A stretch of DNA of 64,000 bases, from assembly GCA_029582155.1 (NCBI GenBank), contig CM055912.1, positions 1,860,001-1,924,000 of the forward strand, read 5' to 3'. Origin of the DNA: Panopea generosa (Eukaryota > Mollusca > Bivalvia > Adapedonta > Hiatellidae). Below, piece by piece: positions 32,368 through 45,560 of the stretch. The position numbers and the translations under genes were made by a program. The notes beneath the pieces were generated by a model. The model was not told where the DNA came from and made no database searches. It was given only the letters and a program-made list of their open reading frames with translations. The number at the start of each line of letters is the position of its first letter. Positions within the stretch are counted from its first letter, which is position 1.

Positions 32368-32960
32368 GATAGTCTTGCGTCACTCTATACTGAATGTTAA
32401 TGACAATAATAACGTGTGTACTATTTACTTCACATGAAATGTTACATTTTGTAAACAGGTACATGTACTAAGAAATATCAATAAATAGTCACCAATGGAC
32501 TAGCATGTGAATCCTTTTCTCCCACTCTGATATGTAGGTTGAGCTACGCCAGTATATGAACTGGCAATAGTGTACATGTATATACAATAAAATTTTAGAA
32601 TAAAATAGTCTTGTGTAACGCTATATTGAATACTAATGACACTAATAACGTCATATGACATTCCCTTTCACCATTATGCAGTAATCTTTACTGATATTGG
32701 TAAACCATATACCCAAGTATATTGCTATTTATATAAAATGTTTGTATATAATTATAGTACACAATTATATATGACAAGTCTTAAAAATAGAAAAATGAAG
32801 AGTGTTCTATTTACTTAGTTTGAAATATTATTATTTTATTGGCAGGTACTAGGGTTTATCAAAAAGTAGTCCTAGACTAGTAGACAAGTCAATTCCCACA
32901 ATCCGATATGTAAGTTGAGTTACACCAGTATGAGAGGTGGCAATAATGTGTAATTTACCA
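32368..32960. repeat. Diverged direct duplication (two ~240-350 bp units)
   Basis: TAGTCTTGCGTCACTCTATA at 32370 pairs with TAGTCTTGTGTAACGCTATA at 32608, and GATATGTAGGTTGAGCTACG near 32529 pairs with GATATGTAAGTTGAGTTACA near 32904. A third TAGTCTTGTGTAACTCTATA lies at 31060. Confidence 0.6.
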
Positions 32961-33413
32961 TATACTATTTCAGCCTTGCAATATTATAATTAGTACATCG
33001 CATTGTTAAGATCTGACTGACCCCTGTTAATCTAAGTGGTACACAATGGTTTAAAATTAAATTAAAATAGAATATAGTTAAATTGTGACATTTGTAAACA
33101 AGCCCCCCCCCTCTCCGGCGATATGGGATAACAGGCTGTCACTCCTTCTGATGCAGAAATATCAAATTAAAACAATATAAATGTAAAAAATTACTAAAAA
33201 TAGTTGGAAAATCTTCCTGTTCCCCGGCCCAGTTTAGGGGGTTTTTTTTAAAAAAAACAACTTATAACAATATTATAAAAGAATTTGTACAGTATGTACA
33301 ATATATTTACAGTAAAATAGTTTATACTTTTGCACCAGAGGGGCAGCCTGTCTCCACTTGAGCTTATATTGGCTTAAGCCTAATAAATAATGTTAATTTG
33401 TGTTTTTCCGCAG

Positions 33414-33474
33414 GGACGGGAGCCCTATTTGTATTACATTTCCCCATATCTGTCGCACTGGACCAGTTTCTCAG
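33414..33474 (+). CDS. Candidate 61-bp plus-strand exon (unidentified)
   Basis: Bounded by an excellent acceptor TGTTTTTCCGCAG and a donor TCTCAG|GTAATATA. It is distinctly more GC-rich than its flanks. All three forward frames are open: one reads REPYLYYISPYLSHWTSF, another GSPICITFPHICRTGPVS. No frame is recognised, so no product is named. It may be a genuine exon of an unseen plus-strand gene or a non-coding RNA exon, or part of an old repeat. Confidence 0.35.
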
Positions 33475-33837
33475 GTAATATATAATATATCCCCTGTTCC
33501 AGGGTCAGCCATTATTATTTCTGTTATTAAAAGAATTTAATACATGTCCAAATGTAGATGCATGTACCCCATTTAGTTTTACAACTAGTAATTTTGGGAA
33601 ATTTAACATCTTTTATTGGATGGTCTTATTACCGGTATGCATTTATGCTTATTAATTAATAAAAATAAACAATATGGCTAATTGCTAAGAAATAGCAATA
33701 ATAACCATAAAAGTATGAAAACATTTCCACATATTATATTCAACAATTTGAATTTTCATTGTATATTTAAATTTTGAATTTTTTTAAAGTAAAGGGTATC
33801 TATATGATGTTTGTATTCATATTTGAAATAGGTTTAC
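33475..33837. other. Unannotated AT-rich stretch
   Basis: No gene recognised. Confidence 0.3.
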
Positions 33838-36405
33838 ATGGCTTGGTAGTAGGAGGCGGGTTAAAACCACAACCCAAGCCACATATAACTATATGTGGCC
33901 TGCATTGTGGTATCCAACCCATCCCCCACTAATGGAACAGTACACAGAACACCTGCCATCTGTAATTTATAAGCCAAGTCATGTAAATATTATTGTTTTG
34001 GCTGACCACATGGAAAACTACGGAAGTGGGTAAAATGTATTAGGGCTGTGCTACATCTGTTATATTTTGTCTGACATTTCACAGTCAAGGATGTAGCACT
34101 CCAGTGCCCTAAATACAGAGACTTGGACTGCCTTGCTTGGATTCAAAATATTTGTTATATTAAATTCCATACTATTTCCAACAAGTAAAGTCCTTAGTTT
34201 TGTTCTGTGAACCCTGTGAATTAGACAGTCCAGCAGAAAATGGTTTACACTGGGTGCAATCTCTCCCTTGTTAAATAACAAATTGCCCTTTGTTTCCTAC
34301 TAGGAGATTGACACCCAATCTCAGATGGGTAATGCACTCATCTATTCTCTTATTATAAGAATAATTTGTTGGCCATCTGAAATTTACCAGGTTTTAGGAA
34401 ATGTTTGTTTAAAATGATAATGAATATATCTCGGTAGGTGCAAGAGAAACTGAATTTGATATGTTTGTGTATTGTAAGGCATCTTTTGCTGCCCTGTCAG
34501 CTTCTTCATTTCCTGATATGTCTACAAAGTGCTGGACACCATTCCCTTGTGACCTGTAGTCCTAATTTAAGGCAATGGTTATACTGAAGAAAGATTTTGC
34601 CAAAATGTCAGGCCTTGATCTGCTAATATTGTTTTTAAGTGATGTTAGAGCAGAAATTGAGTCCAAGAACATAGCAGTTTTTATTGGTTTAATTTTTTTC
34701 TAATATCCAGCATATAGATTTTTGAATCACAACCAGTTTAGCTGTGTAGACTGACAAATTGTTGCTGAATCTCACAGAATACTGTATCTGAAGGGATGGA
34801 ATGACATATGCAGCTCCAACTTTCCCGTCATCAGGATTTTTACTACCATCAGTGTAAATTTGTGTATGTTCAGCATAATGCTGGCCAATACGGTTTGCTG
34901 TAAATGGATCTTATAAGTGTTGGCAAATCATTTATATTGAACTCGGCGGTGAGGGATAACCTAATATCAGGATTGTTAAGTGTCCAGGGTGATTCTAATT
35001 TATGTCTAAAATCTGCTATACTGACATCACCGAGATCGTATTCCTCCACCAAGTCCTGGGTATAAGCCCCAAAAGGAAGCAAAACATGTGCTTTTTCTAT
35101 ATATTTTGACTTGATGTAGTACCCGGTCCCAATGAGCTTATTCACAGGGTTCCTGACCTTCCTAGTTTGAGCCCTTGCCCAGTACTTAACTGACTGATAT
35201 TCCATCTCAATTTAAGTGAAATAATTCCAACATCTGCTTTATTATATGGCCTAGTGTGGATTGGAGTGCTCTGAGGGCTAACTTGAGGGCCTTATTTTGG
35301 ATGTTATCTAATTTTTTTTTAAGTATTGAAGAGAGTGCACAAGAATAGATTTGAGCCCCAAAGTCTATTTTTGGACATATGAGAGACTTATATAGAAGTA
35401 AGAGGCTATTTTTATCAGAGCCAAAATCTGTACCTCTTAGCATTCTCATCAAATGTAAGTCTCTCTCACACCTGATCATGACGTCCTTTATGTGACAGTG
35501 GAAATTTAGTTTCCCATCTAAAAGCATGCCTAAAAATTTGATAATTTTTTTGAAAACGATCGATGTGCCACCTAAATGTACGTCCAAACTGTGCTGATTT
35601 GAATTTCCAAAAATAATACCCACTGTTTTAAACTGACATATTTTAAACCCTCATTCTTTGGCCCATCCCCATAATAGGTCAAGTCCTGTTTGAGCTCTGG
35701 TTTGTAACAGGTTTAAGTTGACCCCTTTTAGCCATGTGCCAGAATCTTCAGCAAATTGTCTGGTAACCATGCCTGTCCCATCTGGTGTAGCAGGCAGATC
35801 ATTTATCAAAATAGAAAACTGTAGAGGAGATAATATAGCCCCTTGGGGGGTGGGGTGTCCTCTTTCTACTTATTCAGTATCTGAGAGGGACCCCCCTACC
35901 TTAACTTGAATTTTGTGGCCCACTAGGAAGTCCCTCAGATATAGTTAGCAGTTTCCTGTTATACCATGTTATTTAAGTTTAAATAAAACGCCTGAGTGCC
36001 AGGTTAAGTAAAAAGCTGCTTGTAGGTCTAAAAAGATGGCTAGAACCGAGTGTCCCCTATTTTTTGCTGAATTAATGTCATGTTGCAGACGTGCGAGCTG
36101 GTCCAAAGTGCTCCTCCCCTTTATAAAACTAGATTGACAGGGGTTAATTATATTTTTTGATTCAAGCAGATGTTCTAATCGTGCCTTTACCATCCCCTCC
36201 ATTAATTTACTAGGATGGTAGATAAGGCTGATGGGTCTATATGATTAAGGATCATTTGAGTTTCTCCCTTGTTTCCTTCCGATTACACAAGCCTGCTTCC
36301 ACGCTTATGGGGTATACACCACTATTCCACACCCGGTCATATAGTTCAAGCCATAGTTCTAGTGCTGATCTGGGCATATTGTCTCACTGAAGCAGCATAT
36401 TTAAT
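33838..36405 (-). pseudogene. Non-LTR retrotransposon (LINE) with RT and RNase H domains, 5'-truncated and decayed
   Basis: The minus strand, from right to left, encodes RT pieces in several frames: SALELWLELYDRVWNSGVYP (about 36365-36310); MEGMVKARLEHLLE, IINPCQSSFIKGRSTLDQL and LAIFLDLQAAF (36202-35969); TPQGAILSPLQFSILINDLP and RQFAEDSGTW (about 35850-35740); FLGMLLDGKLNFH and LLYKSLICPKIDFGAQIY (35623-35207). RNase H follows: QIYTDGSKNPDDGKVGAAYV, VYTAKLVVIQ and VDISGNEEADRAAKDAL (about 34880-34440), then a LRLG/VNHFLLDC C-terminal knuckle region. RT followed by RNase H fits the I/Nimb-type group. Catalytic positions are damaged: FAED replaces the FADD/YADD box, LDLQAAF lacks the AFD aspartate, and RNase H AEL is AKL. 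Several stops and frameshifts make it dead. The 3'UTR with a CCACATATA hairpin extends to about 33838. Confidence 0.85.
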
Positions 36406-36833
36406 CAAGGATGACCTCTCAACTGGCCAATCAAAGAGTGAGTACCTGTAGCAGATGACCTGATAGCCAATGAGATGTCACCATATGATTCTCCAAATGT
36501 CATCTACAGCTTGCCAATAATTCTACAGAGTCAGAACATCTTGTTTGCAAATCAGCCATTTTGTTTTCCCTTATAACAAAATAAACATAAATTATCAAAA
36601 TAATGCATCTGAAAATGATGATCAATGTTGAATCTATAATTAGCTGAAGATGAATAAAAAAATTGTTGCATATCTGTTGATATCTGTTTAACCCTAGAGT
36701 AAAGATCTCTTGCTGTGATGTCATTTGTGGCTCTTTCAGTTTGAACCCCTTTAGATATGAGTTTCTATGGTAACTGCCTGCCAGAACAGTTATCTCATGG
36801 TTATTGCTATTCTCAGAACACAGTAAATCAACA
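36406..36833. other. Unannotated stretch 5' of the LINE
   Basis: No gene recognised; the upstream part of the LINE is missing. Confidence 0.35.
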
Positions 36834-36997
36834 TACAGTCAAACCTGTCTTAAACAGCCAGTTAAGCGAAGGAGCAGATGTGGCCTTTTAAGAAAGGTGA
36901 TTGCTTAATACAGGTAAATTTGCTCAGAATTGCAGAAATGGGAAATAACAAATGTGGCTGCTTAAAAGAGGTGGCCACTTACACTGTTTTGACTGTA
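36834..36997. mobile_element. MITE with TACAGTCAAA termini
   Basis: The left end TACAGTCAAACCTGTCTTAA and right end CACTGTTTTGACTGTA are inverted copies, as are the internal AACAGCCAGTTAAGCG and CTTAAAAGAGGTGGCC-like words. 164 bp, TA at the ends. Non-coding. Confidence 0.65.
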
Positions 36998-37794
36998 CTT
37001 GTTATATTTTGGTACAGTATACTAGAGTAAGTATCCATCATGAGTATCGGGTATATAACTGAGATAACAAGCTTCCAACCCCAGTATCTCTGTGTTTATA
37101 GAATGTCTGGAGACCTCTGTTCTAATAAAATGAAACATTCTGCTCATAGAAGTTGAGTGTTTTCCCAATGGAGGAAAGTTCTATCTTTCATGTTTTCTTT
37201 CTCACATTCCCTGACAAAAATCTTTGATGAAATCTATTTGTGACATCTATTTCCTTATCCACAAATGGTCATCATATTGAGATGTTGTCCTTCTCATTGC
37301 TTAGTATTATGATAACTAGGTATAGTTGAAGTTAAATTTGAAGTGTAATATTTAAACAATGTCCAAGTAGATTAACTGGTTTCATTTCTGGTACATTTTA
37401 GTATGTATTTTTAAATGTCGATTTCTTCATAGTAATATCTATAAAATTTTGGGTGTTAAACACGCATTTAAAATGTTTGTGATGACGACCATTATCAAGG
37501 AACTTGGCAAGAGCCTCGTCCCTGCATCTAATTTTAACCCCTTATGAGAATTTTTTCTAGCACGGATACTCACGACAGATTTTTATAATCTGAATCTAAT
37601 ACTCAGAAATGAATCTTATAGTACACCATTTTTAAAGTTACAAGTTTGTTTTCCAATTAAACAGCTGCTTTTTACCATCAATTTTTGGGAATGATATGAC
37701 CTTCTTTAAAATCATTAAGAATTTTACAGTTATTTAATTTCATAACTTACCTAAAAGTGGCCTCACCTATACCATTGATATTTTTTCAGTTATA
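36998..37794. other. Unannotated AT-rich stretch
   Basis: No exon called. A minus donor-like TTTTAG|GTAAGTTATG (near 37750) has no coding sequence before it. Confidence 0.3.
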
Positions 37795-39132
37795 TGTTAA
37801 AGCTGAGCCACCACACTGCCTGATAAATTACAGCTGAGCAACAACATGGCCTGATATATTACAGTTGATCAACCACACGGCCTGATATATTACAGCTAAG
37901 CCACCACACTACCTGATAAATTACAGCTGAGCCACAACATGGCCTGATATATAACAGTTGATAAACCACATGGCCTGATATATAACAGCTGAGCCATCAC
38001 ACAGCCTGATATATTAAAGCTGAGCCATCACACAGCCGGATATATTACAGCTGAGCCACCACACTGCCTGATATATTACAGCTGAGCCACCACACTGCCT
38101 AATAAATTACAGCTGAGCCACAACATGGCCTGATATATTACAGCTGAGCCACCACACGGCCTGATATATTACAGCTGAGCAACCACACTGCCTGATAAAT
38201 TACAGCTGAGCAACAACATGGCCTGATATATTACAGCTGAGCCATCACACTGCCTGATATATTACAGCTGAGCCACCACATGGCATGATATAATACAGCT
38301 GAGCCACCACACTGCCTGATATATTACAGCTGAGCCACCACACCGCCTGATATATTACAGATAAGCCAACAAACCACCTGATATATTACAGCTAAGCCAC
38401 CACACAGCCCGATATATTACAGCTGAGCCACCACACCACCTGATATACTACAGCTAAGCCACCACACTGCCTGATATATAACAGCTGAGCAAAAATATGT
38501 CCTGGTATTTTACAGTTGATCAACCACACTGCCTGATATATTACAGCTGAGCCACCTCACTGCCTGATATATTACAACTGAGCCACCACACCACCTGATA
38601 TATTTCAGCTGAGCCACCTCACTGCCTAATATTTTACGGCTGAGTCATAACATGGCCTGATATATTACAGTTGATCAACCACATGGCCTGATATATTACA
38701 GCTGAGCAACCACACTGCCTGATATATAACAGCTGAGCCACAACATGGCCTGATATATAACAGCTGAGCCACCACACGGCTTGATACATTACAGCTCGGC
38801 CACCACACCACCTGGTATATTACAGCTGAGCCAGCATATTGCCTGATATATTACAGCTGAGCCATCACACTGCCTGATATATTACAGCTGAGCCACAACA
38901 TGGCCTGATACATTACAGTTGATCAACCACATGGCCTGATATATTACAGCTGAGCCATCACACTGCCTGATATATTACAGCTGAGCCACAACATGGCCTG
39001 ATATATAACAGCTGAGCCACCACACGGCTTGATACATTACAGCTCAGCCACCACACCACCTGATATATTACAGCTCAGCCAGCACACTGCCTGATATATT
39101 ACAGCTGAGCCACAACATGGCCTGATATATTA
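37795..39132. repeat. 31-bp tandem repeat, about 43 copies
   Basis: The unit is GAGCCACCACACTGCCTGAT then ATATTACAGCT. Variants alternate ACACTGCC, ACATGGCC and ACACCACC, giving local higher-order patterns. It joins the next array directly at about 39133. Confidence 0.95.
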
Positions 39133-42100
39133 CAGTTGAATGGACCTTACAATGCAGAAAGTACTGTATATACTTGCAGAAAGCACTGTATATTTATATA
39201 TCAGGTGTGGTCCAATGGCGGATTGCACCAGTAAATGGACCTAACAATGCAAAAAAAACTGTAACTTTATATATCAGGTGGGTCCAATGGTGGATTGCAC
39301 CAGTAAATGGACCTAACAATGCAGAAAGTACTGTATATTTATATATCAGGTGAGGGCAAATGGCGGATTGCACCAGTAAATGGACCTTTCAATGCAGAAA
39401 GCACTGTATATTTATATATCAGGTGTGGTCCAATGGTGGATTGCACCAGTAAATGGACCTAACAATGCAGAAAACACTGTATATTTCTATATCAGGTGTG
39501 GTCCAATGGCGGGTTGCACCAGTAAATGGACCCAACAATGCAGAAAGTACTGTAGATTTCTATATAAGGTGAGGGCCAATGTCCGACTGCACCAATAAGT
39601 GGACCTAACAATGCAGAAAGTACAATATATTTATATATCAGGTGTGGTCCAATGGCAGATTGCATCAGTAAATTGACCTTACAATGCAGAAAGTACTGTA
39701 TATACTTGCAGAAAGCACTGTATATTTATAATTTTATATATCAGGTGTGGTCCAATGGTGGATTGCACCAGTAAATGGACCTAACAATGCAAAAAGCACT
39801 GTATATTTCTATATCAGGTGTGGTCCAATGGCGGGTTGCACCAGTAAATGGACCCAGCAATGCAGAAAGTACTGTAGATTTCTATATCAGGTGAGGGCTA
39901 ATGTCGGATTGCACCAGTAAATGGACCCAACAATGCAGAAAGTACTGTATATTTATATATCAGTTGTGGTCCAATGGCGGATTGCACCAGTAAATGGACC
40001 TTACAATGCAGAAAATACTGTATATACTTGCAGAAAGCACTGTATATTTATATATCAGGTGTGGTCTAATGGCAGATTGCACCAGTAAATGGACCTAACA
40101 ATGCAGAAAGCACTGTATCTTTCTATATCAGGTGTGGTCCAATGGCGGATTGCACCAGTAAATGGACCTAACAATGCAGAAAGTACTGTATATACTTGCA
40201 GAAAGCACTGTATATTTATATATCAGGTGTGGTCCAATGGCGGATTGCACCAGTAAATGGACCTTACAATGCAGAAAGTACTGTATATACTTGCAGAAAG
40301 CACTGTATATTTATATTTCAGGTGTGGTCCAATGGCGGATTGCACCAGTAAATGGACCTAACAATGCAGAAAGCACTGTATCTTTCTATATCAGGTGTGG
40401 TCCAATGGCGGATTGCACCAGTAAATGGACCTAACAATGCAGAAAGTACTGTATATACTTGCAGAAAGCACTGTATCTTTCTATATCAGGTGTGGTCCAA
40501 TGGCAGATTGCACCAGTAAATGGACCTAACAATGCAGAAAGTACTGTATATACTTGCAGAAAGCACTGTATATTTATATATCAGGTGTGATCCAATGTCG
40601 GAATGCACCAGTAAATGGACCTAACAATGCAGAAAGTACTGTATATTTATATAAAAGGTGTGGTCCAATTGCAGATTGCACTAGTAAATGGACCTTACAA
40701 TACAGAAAGCACTGTATATTTATATATCAGGTGTGGTCCAATGCCGGATTGCACCAGTAAATGGACCTAACAATGCAGAAAGCACTGTATATTTCTATAT
40801 CAGGTGAGGGCCAATGTTGGATTGCACCAGTTAATGGACCTAACAATACAGAAAGCACTGTATATTTATATTTCAGGTGTGGTCCAATGGCGGATTGCAC
40901 CAGTAAATTTATATAACAATGCAGAAAGCACTGTATCTTTCTATATCAGGTGTGGTCCAATGGCGGATTGCACTAGTAAATGGACCTAACAATGCAGAAA
41001 GCACTGTATATTTATATATCAGGCAAGGGCCAATGGCGGATTGCACCAGTAAATGGACCTTACAATGCAGAAAGCACTGTATCTTTCTATATCAGGTGTG
41101 ATCCAATGGCGGAATACACAAGTAAATGGACCTTACAATGCAGAAAGCACTGTATATTTCTATATCAGGTGTGGTCCAATGGTGGATTGCACCAGTAAAT
41201 GGACCTAACAATGCAGAAAGCACTGTATATTTCTATATCAGGTGTGGTCCAATGGCAGATTGCACCAGTAAATTTATCTAACAATGCAGAAAATACTGTA
41301 TATTTCTATATCAGGTGTGGTCCAATGGCAGATTGCACTAGTAAATGGACCTAACAATGCAGAAAGCACTGTATATTTATATATCAGGCAAGGGCCAATG
41401 GCGGATTGCACCAGTAAATGGACCTTACAATGCAGAAAGCACTGTATCTTTCTATATCAGGTGTGATCCAATGGCGGAATACACAAGTAAATGGACCTTA
41501 CAATGCAGAAAGCACTGTATATTTCTATATCAGGTGTGGTCCAATGGCGGATTGCACCAGTAAATGGACCTAACAATGCAGAAAGCACTATATCTTTCTA
41601 TATCAGGTGTGGTCCAATGGCGGGTTGCACCAGTAAATGGACCTAACAATGCAGAAAGCACTGTATATTTATATATCAGGTGTGGTCCAATGGCAGATTA
41701 CACCAGTAAATTTATCTAACAATGCAGAAAATACTGTATATTTCTATATCAGGTGAGGGCAAATGGCTGAGTGCACCAGTAAATGGACCTTTCAATGCAG
41801 AAAGCACTGTATATTTATATATCAGGTGTGGTCCAACGGTGGATTGCACCAGTAAATGGACCCAACAATGCAGAAAGCACTATATCTTTCTATATCAGGT
41901 GTGGTCCAATGGCGGGTTGCACCAGTAAATGGACCCAACAATGTAGAAAGAACTGTAGATTTCTACATCAGGTGAGGGCCAATATCGGATTGATTGCACC
42001 AGTAAATGGACCTAACAATGCAGAAAGTACTGTATATACTTGCAGAAAGCACTGTATATTTATATATCAGGTGTGGTCCAATGTCGGATTGCACCAGTAA

Positions 42101-44765
42101 ATGGACCTAACAATGCAGAAAGCACTGTATATTTATATATCAGGTGTGTTCCAATAGCGGATTGCACCAGTAAATGGACTTAACAATGCAGAAAGTACTT
42201 ATATACTTGCAGAAAGCACTGTATATTTATATATCAGGTGTGGTCCAATGCCGGGTTGCACCAGTAAATGGACCTAACAATGCAGAAAGTACTGTGTAGT
42301 TCTATATCAGGTGAGGGTCAATGTTGGATTGCACCAGTAAATGGACCTAACAATGCAGAAAATACTGTATATTTATATATAAGGTGTGGTCCAATGGCAG
42401 ATGGCACCAGTAAATGGACCTTACAATGCAGAAAGCACTGTATATTTATATATCAGGTGTGGTCCAAAGCCGGATTGCACCAGTAAATGGACCTAACAAT
42501 GCAGAAAGCACTGTATCTTTCTATATCAGGTGTGGTCAAATGGCGGATTGCACCAGTAAATGGACCTAACAATGCAGAAAGTACTTATATACTTGCAGAA
42601 AGCACTGTATATTTATATATCAGGTGTGGTCCAATGCCGGATTGCACCAGTAAATGGACCTAACAATGCAGAAAGTACTGTGTAGTTCTATATCAGGTGA
42701 GGGTCAATGTTGGATTGCACCAGTAAATGGACCTAACAATGCAGAAAATACTGTATATTTATATATAAGGTGTGGTCCAATGGCAGATGGCACCAGTAAA
42801 TGGACCTTACAATGCAGAAAGCACTGTATATTTATATATCAGGTGTGGTCCAAAGCCGGATTGCACCAGTAAATGGACCTAACAATGCAGAAAGCACTGT
42901 ATCTTTCTATATCAGGTGTGGTCAAATGGCGGATTGCACCAGTAAATGGACCTAACAATGCTGAAAGTACTGTATATATTTGCAGAAAGCATGTATATGT
43001 ATATATCAGATGTGGTCCAATGCCGGATTGCACCAGTAAATGGACCTAACAATGCAGAAAGCACTGTATATTTATATATCAGGTAAGGGCCAATGGCGGA
43101 TTGCACCAGTAAATGGACCTAACAATGCAGAAAGCACTGTATATTTATATATCAGGTGTGATCCAATGGCGGATTACACAAGTAAATGGACCTTACAATG
43201 CAGAATGCACTGTTTATTTCTATATTAGGTGTGGTCCAATGGCGGATTGCACCAGTAAATGGACCTAACGATGCAGAAAGCACTGTATATTTCTATATCA
43301 GGTGTGGTCCAATGGCAGATTGCACCAGTAAATGGACCTTACAATGCAGAAAGTACTGTATATTTATATATCAGGAGGGGGCAAATGGCGGATTGCACCA
43401 GTAAATGGACCTTTCAATGCAGAAAGCACTGTATATTTATATATCAGGTGTGATCCAATGGCGGATTGCACCAGAAAATGGACCTTACAATGCAGAAAGC
43501 ACTTTATATTTATATATCAGGTGTGGTCCAATGGCGGAGTGCACCAGTAAATGGACCTTACAATGCAGAAAGCACTATATCTTTCTATATCAGGTGTGGT
43601 CCAATGGCGGGTTGCACCAGTGAATGGGCCCAACAATGTAAAAAGTACTGTAGATTTATATATCAGGTGAGGACCAATGTCGGATTGCACCAGTAAATGG
43701 ACCTAACAATGCAGAAAGTACTGTATATACTTGCAGAAAGCACTGTATATTTATATATCAGGTGTGGTTTAATAGCGGATTGCACCAGTAAATGGACCTA
43801 ACAATGCAGAAAGCACTGTATATACCTGCAGAAAGCACTGTATATTTATATATCAGGTGTGGTTTAATAGCGGATTGCACCAGTAAATTAACCTAACAAT
43901 GCAGAAAGCACTGTATCTTTCTATATCAGGTGAGGACCAATGTCGGATTGCACCAGTAAATGGACCTAACAATGCAGAAAGTACTGTATATACTTGCAGA
44001 AAGCACTGTATATTTATATATCAGGTGTGGTTTAATAGCGGATTGCACCAGTAAATGGACCTAACAATGCAGAAAGCACTGTATATTTATATATCAGGTG
44101 TGGTCCAATGCCGGATTGCACCAGTAAATGGACCTTACAATGCAGAAAGTACTGTGTAGTTCTATATCAGGTGAGGGTCAATGTTGGATTGCACCAGTAA
44201 ATGCAGAAAATACTGTATATTTCTATATCAGGTGTGGTCCAATGGCAGATTGCACCAGTAAATTTATCTAACAATGCAGAAAGTACTGTATATTTCTATA
44301 TTAGGTGTGGTCAAATGGCGGATTGCACCAGTAAATGGACCTTAAAATGCAGAAAGCACTGTATATTTATATATCAGGTGAGGGCCAATGTCGGATTGCA
44401 CCAGTAAATGGACTTAACAATGCAGAAAGTACTGTATATTTCTATATCAGGTGTAGTCCAATGACAGATTGCACCAGTAAATGGACCTTACAATGCAGAA
44501 AGTACTGTATATACTTGCAGAAAACGCTGTATATTTATATATCAGGTGTGGTCCAATGGCGGATTGCACCAGTAAATGGACCTAACAATGCAGAAAGCAC
44601 TGTATATTTATATATCAGGTAAGGGCCAATGACGGATTGCACCAGTAAATGGACCTTACAATGCAGAAAGCACTGAATCTTTCTATATCAGGTGTGGTCC
44701 AATGGCGCATTGCACCAGTAAATGGACCTTACAATGCAGAAAGCACTGTATATTTATATATCAGT
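39133..44765. repeat. 73-bp satellite-like array, about 75 copies, with higher-order structure
   Basis: The unit is TGGACCTAACAATGCAGAAA then GCACTGTATATTTATATATC, AGGTGTGGTCCAATGGCGGA and TTGCACCAGTAAA. A subset carries an internal duplication (GTACTGTATATACTTGCAGA then AAGC). Another subset has CAGGTGAGGGC or CAGGCAAGGGC instead of CAGGTGTGGTC. Blocks of five units are duplicated about 365 bp apart (40980 and 41345) and about 386 bp apart (42268 and 42654) with almost no change. Open frames through it are artefacts of the period. 5.6 kb, the largest feature in the window. Confidence 0.95.
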
Positions 44766-45329
44766 GTACAATGTGCAGCCGACATGTTTTAATGTCCCAT
44801 GTCAACTATTAGGAGGAAATCATTTTTGAAGCACGACATAAATAACATAAAAAATACAATTGTTTCAACTCTTATTTATTTTAGTTACATTAGTACTCAT
44901 TAACAATACAGCAATATATATGTTTTCATGATTTATGCAAAGTTCGCAGTCAACATTGAAGGAAATATGAAGCAAGTAAAGCTGCTTATTGTATACTTTC
45001 ACATTATCCCTTTAGTGTTTTATATGATATAAAACTGCTTAATCTTATGTTCCAATGTGAAATTTACTGTAATGATATAATAAAATATTCTTACTGCTTG
45101 GACAACTGTATGGGTGACAAGTTTGGATTTTATAATAAACAACAAAACAACTTTTTACAAAAGATATTTGGCAAGGTGTAAACTTGAACATATATTTATG
45201 CAAATACAAACGTTGTGGCCAAGTTTACAGGTACAAGAGTGGGACTCGCGCATGACACATCGTCATGTCATGTTGATCATTTGTAGCAATATTAATAAAA
45301 TCTAATTTTGCATGACAAATTTACATACC
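44766..45329. other. Unannotated AT-rich stretch
   Basis: No gene recognised. Confidence 0.35.
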
Positions 45330-45560
45330 GGACATGAATGAATATGCAGAATTAATTTAAAACTTTTATACCTGCAGAACTGTAGAATTCCTTTTAATAT
45401 ATAATTGTATAACTCAAATTGTCTCTTCCTACTACATGCAAGAGCCACAGTGATCCTATGCTTGCTGTCCCTCATATGGCTCCCTGGAACCATACAGAGG
45501 TTGGTAATTTAACCTCCATAATGAACGTGACAAACATGATAAATTGAACAAGACATTCAT
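45330..45560. repeat. Dispersed repeat, copy 2 (partner at 6815-7030)
   Basis: Same orientation as copy 1. It keeps AATGAATATGCAGAAT at the left, TACCTGCAGAACTG, ACTCAAATTGT, CACAGTGATCCTAT and GCTCCCTG. A 63-codon minus frame crosses it, but copy 1 has stops in the corresponding frame. Confidence 0.6.

Noticed and set aside
37795..39132. 31-bp array as a CRISPR or small-RNA array
   Set aside because: Contiguous tandem units without spacers.
39380..44622. Some twenty open frames of 60-105 codons
   Set aside because: All are the same 73-bp satellite unit read in rotating frames.
39133..44765. Array of functional plus-strand splice donors (CAGGTGAGG)
   Set aside because: The motif is inherent in the satellite unit. 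No plus-strand gene can be shown across it, so function is unsupported.
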